Source: Desulfobulbaceae bacterium
Lineage (GTDB): Bacteria > Desulfobacterota > Desulfobulbia > Desulfobulbales > Desulfurivibrionaceae
DNA: 64,000 nucleotides
Assembly: GCA_004332195.1 (NCBI GenBank)
Contig: SJBG01000003.1
Span: 108,840-172,839 of the forward strand
Reading direction: 5' to 3'
Part shown: positions 53,803-62,797 of the stretch, one piece after another
Numbering within the stretch: position 1 is the first letter of the stretch
Layout: each line of letters starts with the position of its first letter
Translations under genes and position numbers: made by a program
The notes under the pieces: generated by a model
Database searches by the model: none
What the model was told of the DNA's origin: nothing
Seen by the model: the letters and a program-made list of their open reading frames with translations, nothing else

Positions 53803-54282
53803 ATGAAAATTGTGGTTGGGATATCGGATATGAAGGTGAGCAACAATCCCGATGATACGTTGATTACTTATGCTTTGGGTTCATGTATCGGGGTGGCGAT
53901 CTGGGATCCGGTGACCAAGGTGGCCGGAATGCTCCATTACATGCTGCCGGACTCTGCTCTGAGTCAGGAAAAGGCGCAAGCCAGACCATTTATGTTTGCC
54001 GATACCGGCATCCCCCTTCTTTTTAAGGAAACCTATAAGTATGGGGCGGTCAAAAGCCGACTGATCATTAAAGTGGCGGGGGGGGGCCAGATCATGGACA
54101 GTCCAGATATTTTCAATATTGGCAAACGTAATCACACCGTGCTGCGCAAGATATTCTGGAAAAATAAGATCATGGTTGCCAAAGAAGATGTGGGAGGCTC
54201 CAGTAATCGAACCATCAGCATCGCGGTGGAGAGCGGCTTAACGATCCTGAAGACTCCCGGCCGAGGGGAGTTCGCATTATGA
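53803..54282 (+). CDS. cheD: Chemoreceptor glutamine deamidase CheD
   Basis: Deamidates receptor glutamines and is controlled by CheC/CheX-type phosphatases. 159 residues with the catalytic Cys in ALGSCIGVAIWD, His in AGMLHYMLPDS, and KVAGGGQI. ATG 53803 is chosen because KIVVGISDMKVSNNPDDTL is the normal N-terminus; the frame extends upstream into Cys/Arg-rich nonsense. Stop overlaps the HDOD gene start. Confidence 0.93.
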   Translation: MKIVVGISDMKVSNNPDDTLITYALGSCIGVAIWDPVTKVAGMLHYMLPDSALSQEKAQARPFMFADTGIPLLFKETYKYGAVKSRLIIKVAGGGQIMDSPDIFNIGKRNHTVLRKIFWKNKIMVAKEDVGGSSNRTISIAVESGLTILKTPGRGEFAL

Positions 54283-55124
54283 GCAGAATGGAAGAAATTC
54301 TTAATCTGGCCAAGTCGGTGCCGCCCTTTCCCAAAGTGGCTCGCCGGGTCATGGAGCTACTGAGGGATCCCCGAACCGATGCTAGGAGCCTAGCTGAGGT
54401 TATTCAGTATGATCAGGTTATTACCGCCAACGTTCTTAAAATTTGTAACGCCCCTTATTTCGGCCTGGCGCGCAAAGTTTCCTCACTCAGAGAGGCCTTG
54501 GTGGTGCTTGGTCATGAAGAGCTGAAGGACATCATTATTGCCAGCAGCAGCGCCAAATTTTATCAGGGGGAAGTGGGCGCCGGTTATGCTCTGGAGCAGG
54601 GAGATATGTGGAAACATTCGGTGGCGTCGGGTATTTTAGCCAAGCTTTTGGTGCATAAAATCAAAGACGTTGATGCCGCGACCGCCTTTACTGCAGGGCT
54701 GCTTCATGATATCGGTAAACGTTTTTTGAGTAATTTCGTGGCTGATGATTTTGAGCGGATTATGGACAAGGTGCTTAAAGAAAAACGTTCCTTTGTCGAA
54801 GCGGAGAAGGAGTTTTTGGGGGTCAATCATGCTGAATTGGGTGGGGTTATCCTTAAGCGTTGGGGGTTTCCCACCGACATTCAACAGGCAGTTTTACATC
54901 ATCATGATCCCGGGGCAATGGGGCGGGAGCCGCTGACCGCCTTGGTCGCCTTGAGCAACACCCTAGTGATCTCCATGGGCATTGGCGTGGGAGCTGACGG
55001 TCTGGCCACCAAGATGCGAGGTGAAGGCTTGGCTCGTTTCGGCATTACTCGGGCCCACCTTGATTTGTGTATGGCCGATTTGTTTGTGGAGCTGGAGGAG
55101 GTCGGGGAACTCCTTCAACTTTGA
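54279..55124 (+). CDS. HDOD-domain protein
   Basis: 281-residue HDOD (degenerate HD) domain protein of the kind found in chemotaxis and two-component clusters. Core features: LPPFPKVA-like SVPPFPKVARRVMELL, ITANVLKICNAPYFG, FTAGLLHDIGKRFL and a later VLHHHDP. In this protein the HD pair in LLHDIGK is kept, so phosphohydrolase activity is not excluded. ATGA overlap with cheD indicates cotranslation; a role in chemotaxis signalling or c-di-GMP-related output is inferred from position only. Confidence 0.9.
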   Translation: MSRMEEILNLAKSVPPFPKVARRVMELLRDPRTDARSLAEVIQYDQVITANVLKICNAPYFGLARKVSSLREALVVLGHEELKDIIIASSSAKFYQGEVGAGYALEQGDMWKHSVASGILAKLLVHKIKDVDAATAFTAGLLHDIGKRFLSNFVADDFERIMDKVLKEKRSFVEAEKEFLGVNHAELGGVILKRWGFPTDIQQAVLHHHDPGAMGREPLTALVALSNTLVISMGIGVGADGLATKMRGEGLARFGITRAHLDLCMADLFVELEEVGELLQL

Positions 55125-55240
55125 GCCCTAAGGATCAAGTACAATTGTGGGCAACTCTGTCTCTGATTTTGGGCGTGTGCGGGGGCTGGGTGGCCGCCCA
55201 ACGCCGTCGGAATCCGGCGGAACTAAACAGCCAAAAGTAA
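55121..55240 (+). CDS. Possible small membrane protein between HDOD and cheY
   Basis: A 39-codon frame starts with TTG overlapping the HDOD stop (TTGA) and ends 12 bases before cheY. It encodes one hydrophobic segment (LWATLSLILGVCGGWVAAQ) followed by positive charges (RRR), a plausible single-pass small membrane protein. Support is the coupled start, the membrane segment with positive-inside flank, and the fit between neighbours. No family known. Weak start codon lowers confidence. Confidence 0.4.
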   Translation: MSPKDQVQLWATLSLILGVCGGWVAAQRRRNPAELNSQK

Positions 55241-55252
55241 AAGGGGTTTACC

Positions 55253-55699
55253 ATGGCATTTAATATTCTGGTGGTGGATGACTCTGCAACCATGCGGATG
55301 GTGATCAAAAAAACGGTGGAGATATCCGGGGTGCCGGTCGGCCATTTTTTTGAGGCTGCCCACGGTAAGGAAGCGCTGGAAATTCTGGATAACAACTGGA
55401 TCGACGTGCTTTTGTCCGATATTAACATGCCGGTGATGAACGGAATAGAGTTGCTGGCAGAGATAAAAAATGATGAAAACTTAAAGCGTATTCCGGTGAT
55501 TTTTATCACCACTGTGGCCAGTGATGCCCGGATGGAGGAAGCCCGGCGGATGGGGGTGGCGGGCTATGTGACCAAACCGTTTCAACCGGAGGTCATCAGG
55601 GGCGTTCTTTATAAAGTGTTGGAAGATGCCTACCAACAGAAGGTAGAAGTTCCGACCCAATCGGTGGCTCAGGAAAAAGACGACGACTTGGATTTTTAG
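55253..55699 (+). CDS. cheY: CheY-like response regulator
   Basis: 148 residues, a single receiver domain: acidic pocket VVDDSAT, phospho-acceptor Asp in LLSDINMPVMNG, Thr in FITTVAS, and Lys in VTKPFQPEV. There is a short Gln/Asp-rich tail. Situated between the HDOD gene and a CheX-like gene, it is the likely diffusible output of the cluster's CheA, although whether it acts on flagella, pili or another target is not shown here. Confidence 0.93.
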   Translation: MAFNILVVDDSATMRMVIKKTVEISGVPVGHFFEAAHGKEALEILDNNWIDVLLSDINMPVMNGIELLAEIKNDENLKRIPVIFITTVASDARMEEARRMGVAGYVTKPFQPEVIRGVLYKVLEDAYQQKVEVPTQSVAQEKDDDLDF

Positions 55700-55760
55700 C
55701 CGGCCAAGCACGTTGCTAACAGATAATCGCCGTTGAAATCAATTTTGCAGAGGACATCAC

Positions 55761-56231
55761 ATGGATGATCAATTCAGGTCCTTGGTTTATCGTGCTTGCA
55801 GCGCGGTCTTCGAGACGATGTTTTTCCTCTTCCCTGAGCCCATCGACGAGATTCCGGGGGCGGGGCGGCGGGGGGCCTTCGCTCCTAATGGCGCCCACAT
55901 TCGGGCCAGCATCACCTGTCATGGATCTTCATCGGGGAGCTTCAAGTTTTTTATCCCCAGGCTTTTGGCCGTCCATATCACGACAAACTTTCTTGGGGTC
56001 AGCGAGCAAGACATCAACGAAGAGCAAATTTTGGACACGGCTAAGGAAACCGTCAACATGGTGGTGGGGAGTCTGCTGGGCAAGATTGATCCGACCGGGG
56101 CTACCAAGCTGCAAATTCCCGAAGCGACGATGTTGGACAATTTTTCCGTGACTGAAGTGCTTAAAGAGAAGGGGCTTTTTCTCTTCAATACCGATTTCGG
56201 TCCACTTTGCTTGGTTTATACGCAACAATAG
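55761..56231 (+). CDS. cheX: CheC/CheX-family CheY-phosphate phosphatase
   Basis: 156 residues. The ExxN catalytic motif of the CheC/CheX/FliY family is visible in DTAKETVNMVVGSLLGKID, preceded by AVHITTNFLGVSEQDINEEQ, a typical lead to the active helix. A second motif is not obvious, which fits CheX, a one-site dimeric enzyme. It would remove phosphate from CheY. ATG 55761 is preceded by GAGGACATC. The ~200 bases to cheB include an imperfect direct repeat TGTCAATTGTCAATTGT and a 9-bp stem TTAGCTCAA (56360-56368 / 56390-56398). Confidence 0.85.
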   Translation: MDDQFRSLVYRACSAVFETMFFLFPEPIDEIPGAGRRGAFAPNGAHIRASITCHGSSSGSFKFFIPRLLAVHITTNFLGVSEQDINEEQILDTAKETVNMVVGSLLGKIDPTGATKLQIPEATMLDNFSVTEVLKEKGLFLFNTDFGPLCLVYTQQ

Positions 56232-56422
56232 GTTAGGCAGCGCCTGAACGGAGAGTGGTAAACCAGGGCTTGATAAGGGTTTTGGCCTATTATTCATAGC
56301 GAATATTTTTAAAAAAGTTGTCATCTGTCAATTGTCAATTGTTAGCGGTTAGTTAGTGATTAGCTCAAGATGTTTTCTTGTTTGACTTTTTGAGCTAATG
56401 GCTAAAAGCTTGATTGCTGTAA

Positions 56423-57475
<1,053 letters not shown>

Positions 57476-57517
57476 GCAAAAAAAACGATGAATTAAGGGG
57501 AATGTTTAAATTTTTTC

Positions 57518-57546
57518 TTGATTTTTGTCGATCGCTTTCCTATAGC
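57518..57546 (+). promoter_or_regulatory. Candidate promoter of the D,D-carboxypeptidase gene
   Basis: TTGATT at 57518-57523, 17-base spacer, TATAGC at 57541-57546, about 107 bases before the start codon. A short inverted repeat (CTATAGC / GCTATAG) overlaps the -10 region and could be a regulator site. Confidence 0.35.
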
Positions 57547-57652
57547 TATCCGAAGAGGGCTATAGCCTGGAAGATGTTCCTTTAAGGGGTGTTCTATCGG
57601 CAGTTAGTAAGGGGGTTGCCGCGGATGTTCAAATAAAAAAAGGAGAAATCAG

Positions 57653-58720
57653 ATGCGTATTGCCGGGGCCATACAAGTTTTGATTGTTCTCTGTCTGGTT
57701 TTGACTTGGTCCAGCCAGCAAGTTCAGGCCGGATCAGCTTTAACCAGCATCCATAAAGTCACTCCGGAATCGCCAGTCCATGCCGGTTCCCGCTCCTTGA
57801 TTTTGCTGCGACCCACCGATGTCGATCTGATCAAGCGCAAACCGGGTCGTGTTGCTGATACCCGCGTCGCCGCCGGACAAGCGGCCTTGCTGGAACGGCG
57901 AATTTCCGCCCGAACCGCGGTGGTGGTTGATGCCCGCACCGGTCGGATGCTCTTTGCCCTGAGTCCCGACGTGCCTCGGCAACCGGCCAGCACCATTAAG
58001 GTGATCACCGGCATGATCGCCATAAACTCCCTGCGGGACTCCCAGATGGTCCGCGCCAGCTACCGGGCGGCAGGAATGCCCCGTTCCAAAATTCATCTAC
58101 AACCGGGCCGCTCTTACCGGGCCGGTGATTTGATCAACGCCACCCTGCTCAGATCGGCCAATGACGCCGCCGTTGCCTTGGCCGAAGAAGTTGCCGGCAG
58201 TGAGAAGGCTTTCGCCCGTCTGATGACCAGCAAAGTTCGATCTTTAGGCGCTGGCAACACGGTTCTGCGAAATGCCAGTGGCCTGACCGCTGTCGGTCAG
58301 CAGTCCACCGCCCGCGATTTGGCTCTGATTTTTCACCGGGCCATGCAGAACCAGGAATTCGCCCAACGCGTCGGCAGCGCTTCCGTGGGCACGGCTTTGG
58401 GCCAGACTCTGCGGGCCACTAATCGGGCCCTGTGGCAGATTGACGGCGCTAAGGGCGGCAAAACCGGCTTTACCCGGGCGGCCCAGCAGACCTATGTCGG
58501 TAAATTCAGACGTGGAAACTTTGAATTGGTGATTGCCTTGATGGGAAGTAACACCATGTGGGACGATATCGACCACCTGGTGGAGTTCGGTTTCAGTCAA
58601 CTGCGCAGCGGTAAAAAGTTGGCTGATGCTCGAGTTGACCCGGATTTTACCCGAAGGGACTCGGCAGATGATGCGGTGGAGATGATCGTTCTTAGCAATG
58701 TCGCTAAAACCAGCCTATAG
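57653..58720 (+). CDS. D-alanyl-D-alanine carboxypeptidase, PBP5 family
   Basis: Trims the terminal D-Ala from peptidoglycan stem peptides. 355 residues: signal peptide cleaved after VQAGS (about residue 27), serine-active domain with SxxK in QPASTIKVIT, SxN in LLRSANDAAVAL and KTG in GGKTGFTRAA. A strong AAGGAG precedes ATG 57653. No C-terminal amphipathic membrane anchor is evident after FTRRDSADDAVEM, so it may be soluble in the periplasm. It does not belong to the chemotaxis genes functionally. Confidence 0.93.
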   Translation: MRIAGAIQVLIVLCLVLTWSSQQVQAGSALTSIHKVTPESPVHAGSRSLILLRPTDVDLIKRKPGRVADTRVAAGQAALLERRISARTAVVVDARTGRMLFALSPDVPRQPASTIKVITGMIAINSLRDSQMVRASYRAAGMPRSKIHLQPGRSYRAGDLINATLLRSANDAAVALAEEVAGSEKAFARLMTSKVRSLGAGNTVLRNASGLTAVGQQSTARDLALIFHRAMQNQEFAQRVGSASVGTALGQTLRATNRALWQIDGAKGGKTGFTRAAQQTYVGKFRRGNFELVIALMGSNTMWDDIDHLVEFGFSQLRSGKKLADARVDPDFTRRDSADDAVEMIVLSNVAKTSL

Positions 58721-59050
58721 GTCATCTCGCCCGCGGCCATTCTGTCCGAGACCCGGGGCCCTTAGTTCTGGTTATGTGGTGGCGGGAGTGGGGCCGGAGA
58801 GCGAGTCCGGTGAGAACTTGCCCGCCGATCTTTGGGATGTGCGGGCCGATTATCGACGGGATTGTGCCGGGACTCGTGTATACTCCCCGGATCCTGATCT
58901 CTTTAGTCCTGACCCCTCGGGCATGGTCAGGCCGCGTCCCATTTTCTTGGAACGGCTGCCACCGGTTCGCATCCACAGGATCACTCCGCTCTGGCAACTA
59001 CGGCCCCCGCTAGTGAAATGGTGCCAAAGGAAAACCTGAAGGAAAACCGG
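58721..59050. other. Intergenic stretch before the second tatC
   Basis: 330 bases. A 113-codon plus-strand frame covers most of it but has an Arg/Pro-rich composition without recognisable motif and starts inside the preceding gene, so I do not call it. No clear promoter, terminator or repeat is seen. Confidence 0.5.
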
Positions 59051-59799
59051 ATGAGCCAGTCAGAAACATTTCAAAAACAGGCCCTGACCGAACATCTCAC
59101 CGATTTGCGGCGAGCCTTGTTGCGCTCCCTGATGGCAGTTGGGGCCTGCTTTGTTTTGACCTACAGCTTCAGCCAACCCTTGGGGCAGTGGTTTGTCGCC
59201 CCCATCTTTGCGGTGTTGCCGCCGGATAGTACGTTGATTTTCATCTCGTACCAGGAAGGGTTTTTTTTTATCTGAAGGTCGCCTTCACTGCCGCCATCCT
59301 GCTGGCCTCGCCGGTGATCTTTTGGCAGTTTTGGAGCTTTATCGCCCCCGGTTTATATAAGCACGAACAGAAAATCGTGTTGCCTTTCACTGCCGTCTCA
59401 GTCATTTGCTTTCTGGGAGGGGCCGTTTTTGCCTACTACGTGGTTTTTCCCGTTACTTTCTATTTTCTGGTGGGATATGCCCATGAATATCTGGCCATCA
59501 TGCCCGGAGTCAGTGAATATTTTGGACTTTCCCTGCGATTATTAATCGCTTTTGGCCTGATTTTCGAACTGCCGGTTTTGATGGTCATGTTGGCCCGCCT
59601 GGGGGTGGTGGATGCCTCCTTTTTGGCCAAAAATCGTCATTACGCCATCCTGCTGGCCTTTGTCATCGCCGCGATGCTAACCCCCACCACCGACCCCATC
59701 AACCAGTTGCTGATGGTGTTTCCACTGATCATCCTCTATGAGATAAGTATAATCTTGGTCAAGGTTTTTGGTCGCCGCCTAGATAGTGTTCAGCAGTGA
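59051..59799 (+). pseudogene. tatC: Second tatC, interrupted by a one-base shift in a T9 run
   Basis: Twin-arginine translocase core subunit. The 5' frame (59051 to ~59270) gives LTEHLTDLRRALLRSLMAVG and ends at a TGA directly after the homopolymer; in another frame LKVAFTAAILLASPVIFWQF, WSFIAPGLYKHEQK, FLGGAVFAYYVVFP and FGLIFELPVLMVML continue to 59799. One additional T in the run at 59261-59269 would join them as SYQEGFFFYLKVAF, exactly the family's usual EAFFxYLKV. Total would be about 249 residues. A sequencing error, a recent mutation, or slippage-based expression are all possible. No tatA/tatB is next to it. Confidence 0.88.
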
Positions 59800-59803
59800 A
59801 TCG

Positions 59804-60373
59804 CTACGGGCGGAGGACATCTTCCGCCCGATTAAGTAATTCCTGTGCGGCCCGGCGGTGCTTGAATTTTTTGTGGATGGCGGCTGCGGTGCGTAAACTT
59901 GCGGCCGCCTGGTCTTTTTTCCCGGTAGCCAAATAGACTTCGGTCATTTTTTCCAGGATTTCCACGGCTCCGGCTGGATTGTTATAATCGTGATAAGCCG
60001 CCAGCAACTCAAGCCCATGTTGCAACACCTCCTCGTGTTTGTTTAAGGCCATATAAGTGTAGAATAGCTGTTTAAGCAGATAAGTGGCGCTGAGATCGTC
60101 CTTAGCTTGCTGACAAATGGCCAAGGCCCGTTGCAGGGGGGGCAGGGCCTTATAGTGTTCATTGCGCTGCAGACAGATTTCGGCCAGTTTGGTTGCCGCC
60201 CGAGCAATGGCCGCGTCATCTCCCTCTTGCTCAAATCCGATCAAGGCATTGTGAAAGGAAAGGGTGGCCTGGGCGAAATTTTTATTTTTGAACTGTTCCA
60301 AGCCCTCATCGTAATCCTGCTGGGATGGACTTTTGACGAGTTCCGGGGCCAAGACTGGTTCTTTGCTGTTCAT
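59804..60373 (-). CDS. TPR-repeat protein
   Basis: 189-residue cytoplasmic protein, no signal peptide. Four to five helical repeats of the 40-residue TPR class (FKNKNFAQATLSFHNALIGF, LPPLQRALAICQQAKDDL, YLATGKKDQAAASLRTAAAI). ATG 60373 overlaps the stop of the upstream DVU0298-type gene by four bases, so it belongs to a three-gene operon (TPR, DVU0298, TPR). The C-terminal codons form a hairpin (CGGGCGGA at 59807-59814 with TCCGCCCG at 59823-59830) at the convergence with tatC. Function unknown, probably protein binding. Confidence 0.82.
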   Translation of the reverse strand: MNSKEPVLAPELVKSPSQQDYDEGLEQFKNKNFAQATLSFHNALIGFEQEGDDAAIARAATKLAEICLQRNEHYKALPPLQRALAICQQAKDDLSATYLLKQLFYTYMALNKHEEVLQHGLELLAAYHDYNNPAGAVEILEKMTEVYLATGKKDQAAASLRTAAAIHKKFKHRRAAQELLNRAEDVLRP

Positions 60374-61500
60374 AATTTTCTTCCTTCCTGGTTAAGTGCT
60401 TGCATGGCCAAGCGGCCGATGGTGGTGGTTTGAGGGCGGCCCTCTTCATAAATGACCACCGGGGTTTGTTCCTGGCTCAAAGCTTCAAGCCGACTGCGCA
60501 CCTCGCTGGCGCCGGCGCGGCCTAGCAGACGGATGGTCATCGCTCGGACCAAGGGGTCGGGGTCGTTTAAGAGGTTGAACAGCTTGTAGAACTTGGTGGC
60601 CCGGACCAAGTCCGGGCGGCGGGCCGCCACGGTGCCCAGACCCCAAAGCACCAGATGCCTGGTGCTGACATGATTGATGTAGCGCAGCAGGTGTCGGGTG
60701 AACGCCCCGTAAATATTTGGGCGGGCGGCGATGATCGAACCTATGGTTTCCACTAAGCCCCAGTTGGTGGCGGCCGAGTCGCTGCAGGCCTCAAAGAGTC
60801 GGTGCAGCAGGTCGCTGATCAGGCCGGGTTGGCGCGTGGCTACTCGGGCCGAGACCTGGCCGATAATATGGGCGATCCACCAGCGCTCGTCGTTGTCCGG
60901 GGTGTAAAGCAGGCGCTGCAAAAAACGCAGGGTTTTACTATCGTCCAAGCTCAGGTCAACCAGGGCGTCAATATCCCCACACCGGGCCAGTTGTTGGACC
61001 TGATTTTTGTTAGCCCGCAGGCGGTAACGTTTGGGGTCGCGCTCAGGTTCCACGGGGGGCAGGAGGTCAAACTCCCCCCTCTCTTTTTCTCCCTCTCCCA
61101 TTTCACTGGTTTGGGGGCGGCGAAGTTGGGCTATTTCTTTAATCTCCCGCTGGAGACGGACAAAATAAAGCACCCCGCGAACGAAGCGGCCATCGAGATG
61201 GCGCTGACCGAGAACCTGATGGGTGATTTCATCGTAGCATTCGATCCGCGCGGTGAGATAATCTTGGTCGGGCAGCAGTTCCCATGCCAGATCCCAATCG
61301 TCGTTACAGGCATAGACCAAGGCCTCGATCAAGGCCGAACCGATATTGTGGCCGGTGGCATCGCAAGCATAAACTGCCGTGCAATTACAAGTGCCGACGT
61401 TGAATTCCCCGAGCTTGCGGAGAACCTGGGCTCGTGGCTGATCGACTTTATCCCCGCAAAAAGGGCAAAGCGGCGCAACCTTGACTTGTCGGCCTTTCAT
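60370..61500 (-). CDS. DVU0298-family protein (zinc-ribbon-like head, HEAT-repeat body)
   Basis: 376 residues. The N-terminus APLCPFCGDKV and FNVGTCNCTAVYACDATGHN carry cysteine pairs that may bind a metal. The C-terminal half is HEAT-like (DNDERWWIAHIIGQVSARVA, LLNDPDPLVRAMTIRLLGRA). It matches what I know as the DVU0298 family, found mainly in Desulfovibrio and other sulfate reducers and without an assigned function. Between residues ~135 and 155 there is a Glu-rich linker. The overlap with both neighbours (four bases each) shows a tightly coupled operon. Confidence 0.8.
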   Translation of the reverse strand: MKGRQVKVAPLCPFCGDKVDQPRAQVLRKLGEFNVGTCNCTAVYACDATGHNIGSALIEALVYACNDDWDLAWELLPDQDYLTARIECYDEITHQVLGQRHLDGRFVRGVLYFVRLQREIKEIAQLRRPQTSEMGEGEKERGEFDLLPPVEPERDPKRYRLRANKNQVQQLARCGDIDALVDLSLDDSKTLRFLQRLLYTPDNDERWWIAHIIGQVSARVATRQPGLISDLLHRLFEACSDSAATNWGLVETIGSIIAARPNIYGAFTRHLLRYINHVSTRHLVLWGLGTVAARRPDLVRATKFYKLFNLLNDPDPLVRAMTIRLLGRAGASEVRSRLEALSQEQTPVVIYEEGRPQTTTIGRLAMQALNQEGRKL

Positions 61501-62135
61501 AAGCTCAGGGCGTGGTCAATGGCCTGGAGAAAGCGGGGGTCCACCGAGTAATTAAGCTCTTGGGCCGTGGTCAGCGCTTTTTTAGCCTCCGGGTATTGCT
61601 CCTGATAATAGAGGGTCACCGCCAGGTTGTTGTAGGCCATGCCAAACGTTGGATCAATCTTGATTGCCTCCCTGGCCGCCTTGGCCGCCAGCTCGAAATC
61701 TCCGGCCATGATTTGACAGGAAGCTATGTTGACCCAAGCGTTGATCATCTTGGGGTCATAGCGGATCGCCTGCTCGTAAGCGGCAATAGCCGGCGCTGGA
61801 TCGCCCAATCGTTGTTTGATCAGACCGATGTTGTTGTGGGCCTGAGCCATCTCCGGTCGTATGCGCAAAGCGTTTTGGTTGGCTTTCAGGGCTTGGTCCA
61901 GAGTTCCCTGCTCAAAGTAAATGGCGCCCAGGTTGATATAGGCCTCCACGGCTTGATCATCCAGCTCCAGGCATTTTTCAAGGGCGCGGACGGCATCATC
62001 CGTGCGTCCCGCCTTGCGATACACCAAGGCCAGATGATGATGAGCGGGAACATTGTTTGGCATTTCGGCGCACTTTTTCTCTAGCTCGCTGATGATCTTG
62101 GTCAATTCCTCTTGCTTCGCAGTTTGTTTGGGCAT
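61497..62135 (-). CDS. TPR-repeat protein
   Basis: 212 residues of regular TPRs (VPAHHHLALVYRKAGRTDDA, EAYINLGAIYFEQGTLDQAL, AQAHNNIGLIKQRLGDPAPA, INAWVNIASCQIMAGDFELA, MAYNNLAVTLYYQEQYPEAK). Start at 62135 (MPKQTAKQEEL) is chosen because AAGGAATAAA precedes it; the open frame continues to 62282 through a hairpin and is not likely translated. First gene of the TPR-DVU0298-TPR operon. Confidence 0.88.
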   Translation of the reverse strand: MPKQTAKQEELTKIISELEKKCAEMPNNVPAHHHLALVYRKAGRTDDAVRALEKCLELDDQAVEAYINLGAIYFEQGTLDQALKANQNALRIRPEMAQAHNNIGLIKQRLGDPAPAIAAYEQAIRYDPKMINAWVNIASCQIMAGDFELAAKAAREAIKIDPTFGMAYNNLAVTLYYQEQYPEAKKALTTAQELNYSVDPRFLQAIDHALSL

Positions 62136-62220
62136 TTTATTCCTTCTAGTTTGAGGTGGACCCCATTGATTGGACAGTTTTGGGGCTGATTTAAGGTGGA
62201 AAACGCGAAGCCCGAGTCTG

Positions 62221-62262
62221 CCTTTACCTCCTCGGAGCCCCCTGGCTCCGAGGAGGTAAAGG
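62221..62262. repeat. Perfect 19-bp stem with 4-base loop
   Basis: CCTTTACCTCCTCGGAGCC (62221-62239), loop CCCT, and the exact reverse complement at 62244-62262. No T-run follows on either strand. The right arm contains GGAGGTAA, a ribosome-site-like sequence that would be hidden in the stem. It lies between the phosphatase remnant and the TPR operon, both on the minus strand, so it could end transcripts of the former or shield the latter. Confidence 0.75.
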
Positions 62263-62350
62263 TGAAAAAGGGCGTTCTTCATGGCTCTGGTGCCATTATT
62301 ACGTTACGCCGACAGCCATCTGTCGAACAGTGTGTAGCACATGATGCGGC

Positions 62351-62378
62351 AAATAGGTATTGTCGACAACACCTATTT
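62351..62378. repeat. 28-bp near-perfect palindrome
   Basis: AAATAGGTATTGTCGACAAC ACCTATTT is its own reverse complement except for one position pair. It lies 17 bases beyond the phosphatase stop. With no loop it looks more like a protein-binding site or a leftover element end than a terminator. Confidence 0.6.
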
Positions 62379-62394
62379 GGGTGACCCGCTCCGG

Positions 62395-62784
62395 TCATTT
62401 CATCGCCTCTTTCATCACCTTGAACACACCGGTGTTGTCCATCCGCCCGGAGACCCTTTCAGCACCAGGACCAGTGGCCATGATCGGCACGTCAACAGCG
62501 GTGTGGTCCCCGCTGGTCCAGACACCCTGGCGATAAAGTAGCTGGTTAACAGCAGCCATTGAATCCGCTGTTAGCGTGGCTTCTAATGCGGCAAGAAGCT
62601 CTCTGGTGGTTAACGTCATTCCCCGTTCCTTGCGGTCGAGATCGATATCTCTGGCGGGAATTTCACCGATTGCAGGAAATTCACCACGCGGCCATTCCAG
62701 TGCCATGCCGCTGCAATCGTGGTCTGAGGTTACAATCACCAGAGTGTTAGGGTTTTCCCTCTGAAAGTCAAGGGCGACCTTTAC
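62395..62784 (-). pseudogene. Alkaline phosphatase, 3' remnant cut by the IS630 element
   Basis: The last ~130 residues of a PhoA-type metal-dependent phosphatase: KVALDFQRENPNTLVIVTSD (family AVKVALDFQRENPNTLVIVT), HDCSGMALEWPRGEF, the zinc-ligand segment TSGDHTAVDVPIMATGPGAE and VSGRMDNTGVFKVM. Homology begins exactly at the left end of the insertion sequence. The flank on the other side of the element (63921-64000) does not continue the phosphatase frame, so the 5' part is deleted or moved, or the join is an assembly artefact. A start codon inside the element could yield a useless hybrid frame (to 62925). Confidence 0.85.
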
Positions 62785-62797
62785 TATATGCGAACCA

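Noticed and set aside
58698-59039. 113-codon plus-strand frame before the second tatC
   Set aside because: Begins inside the carboxypeptidase gene, is Arg/Pro-rich, and has no conserved motif or ribosome site.
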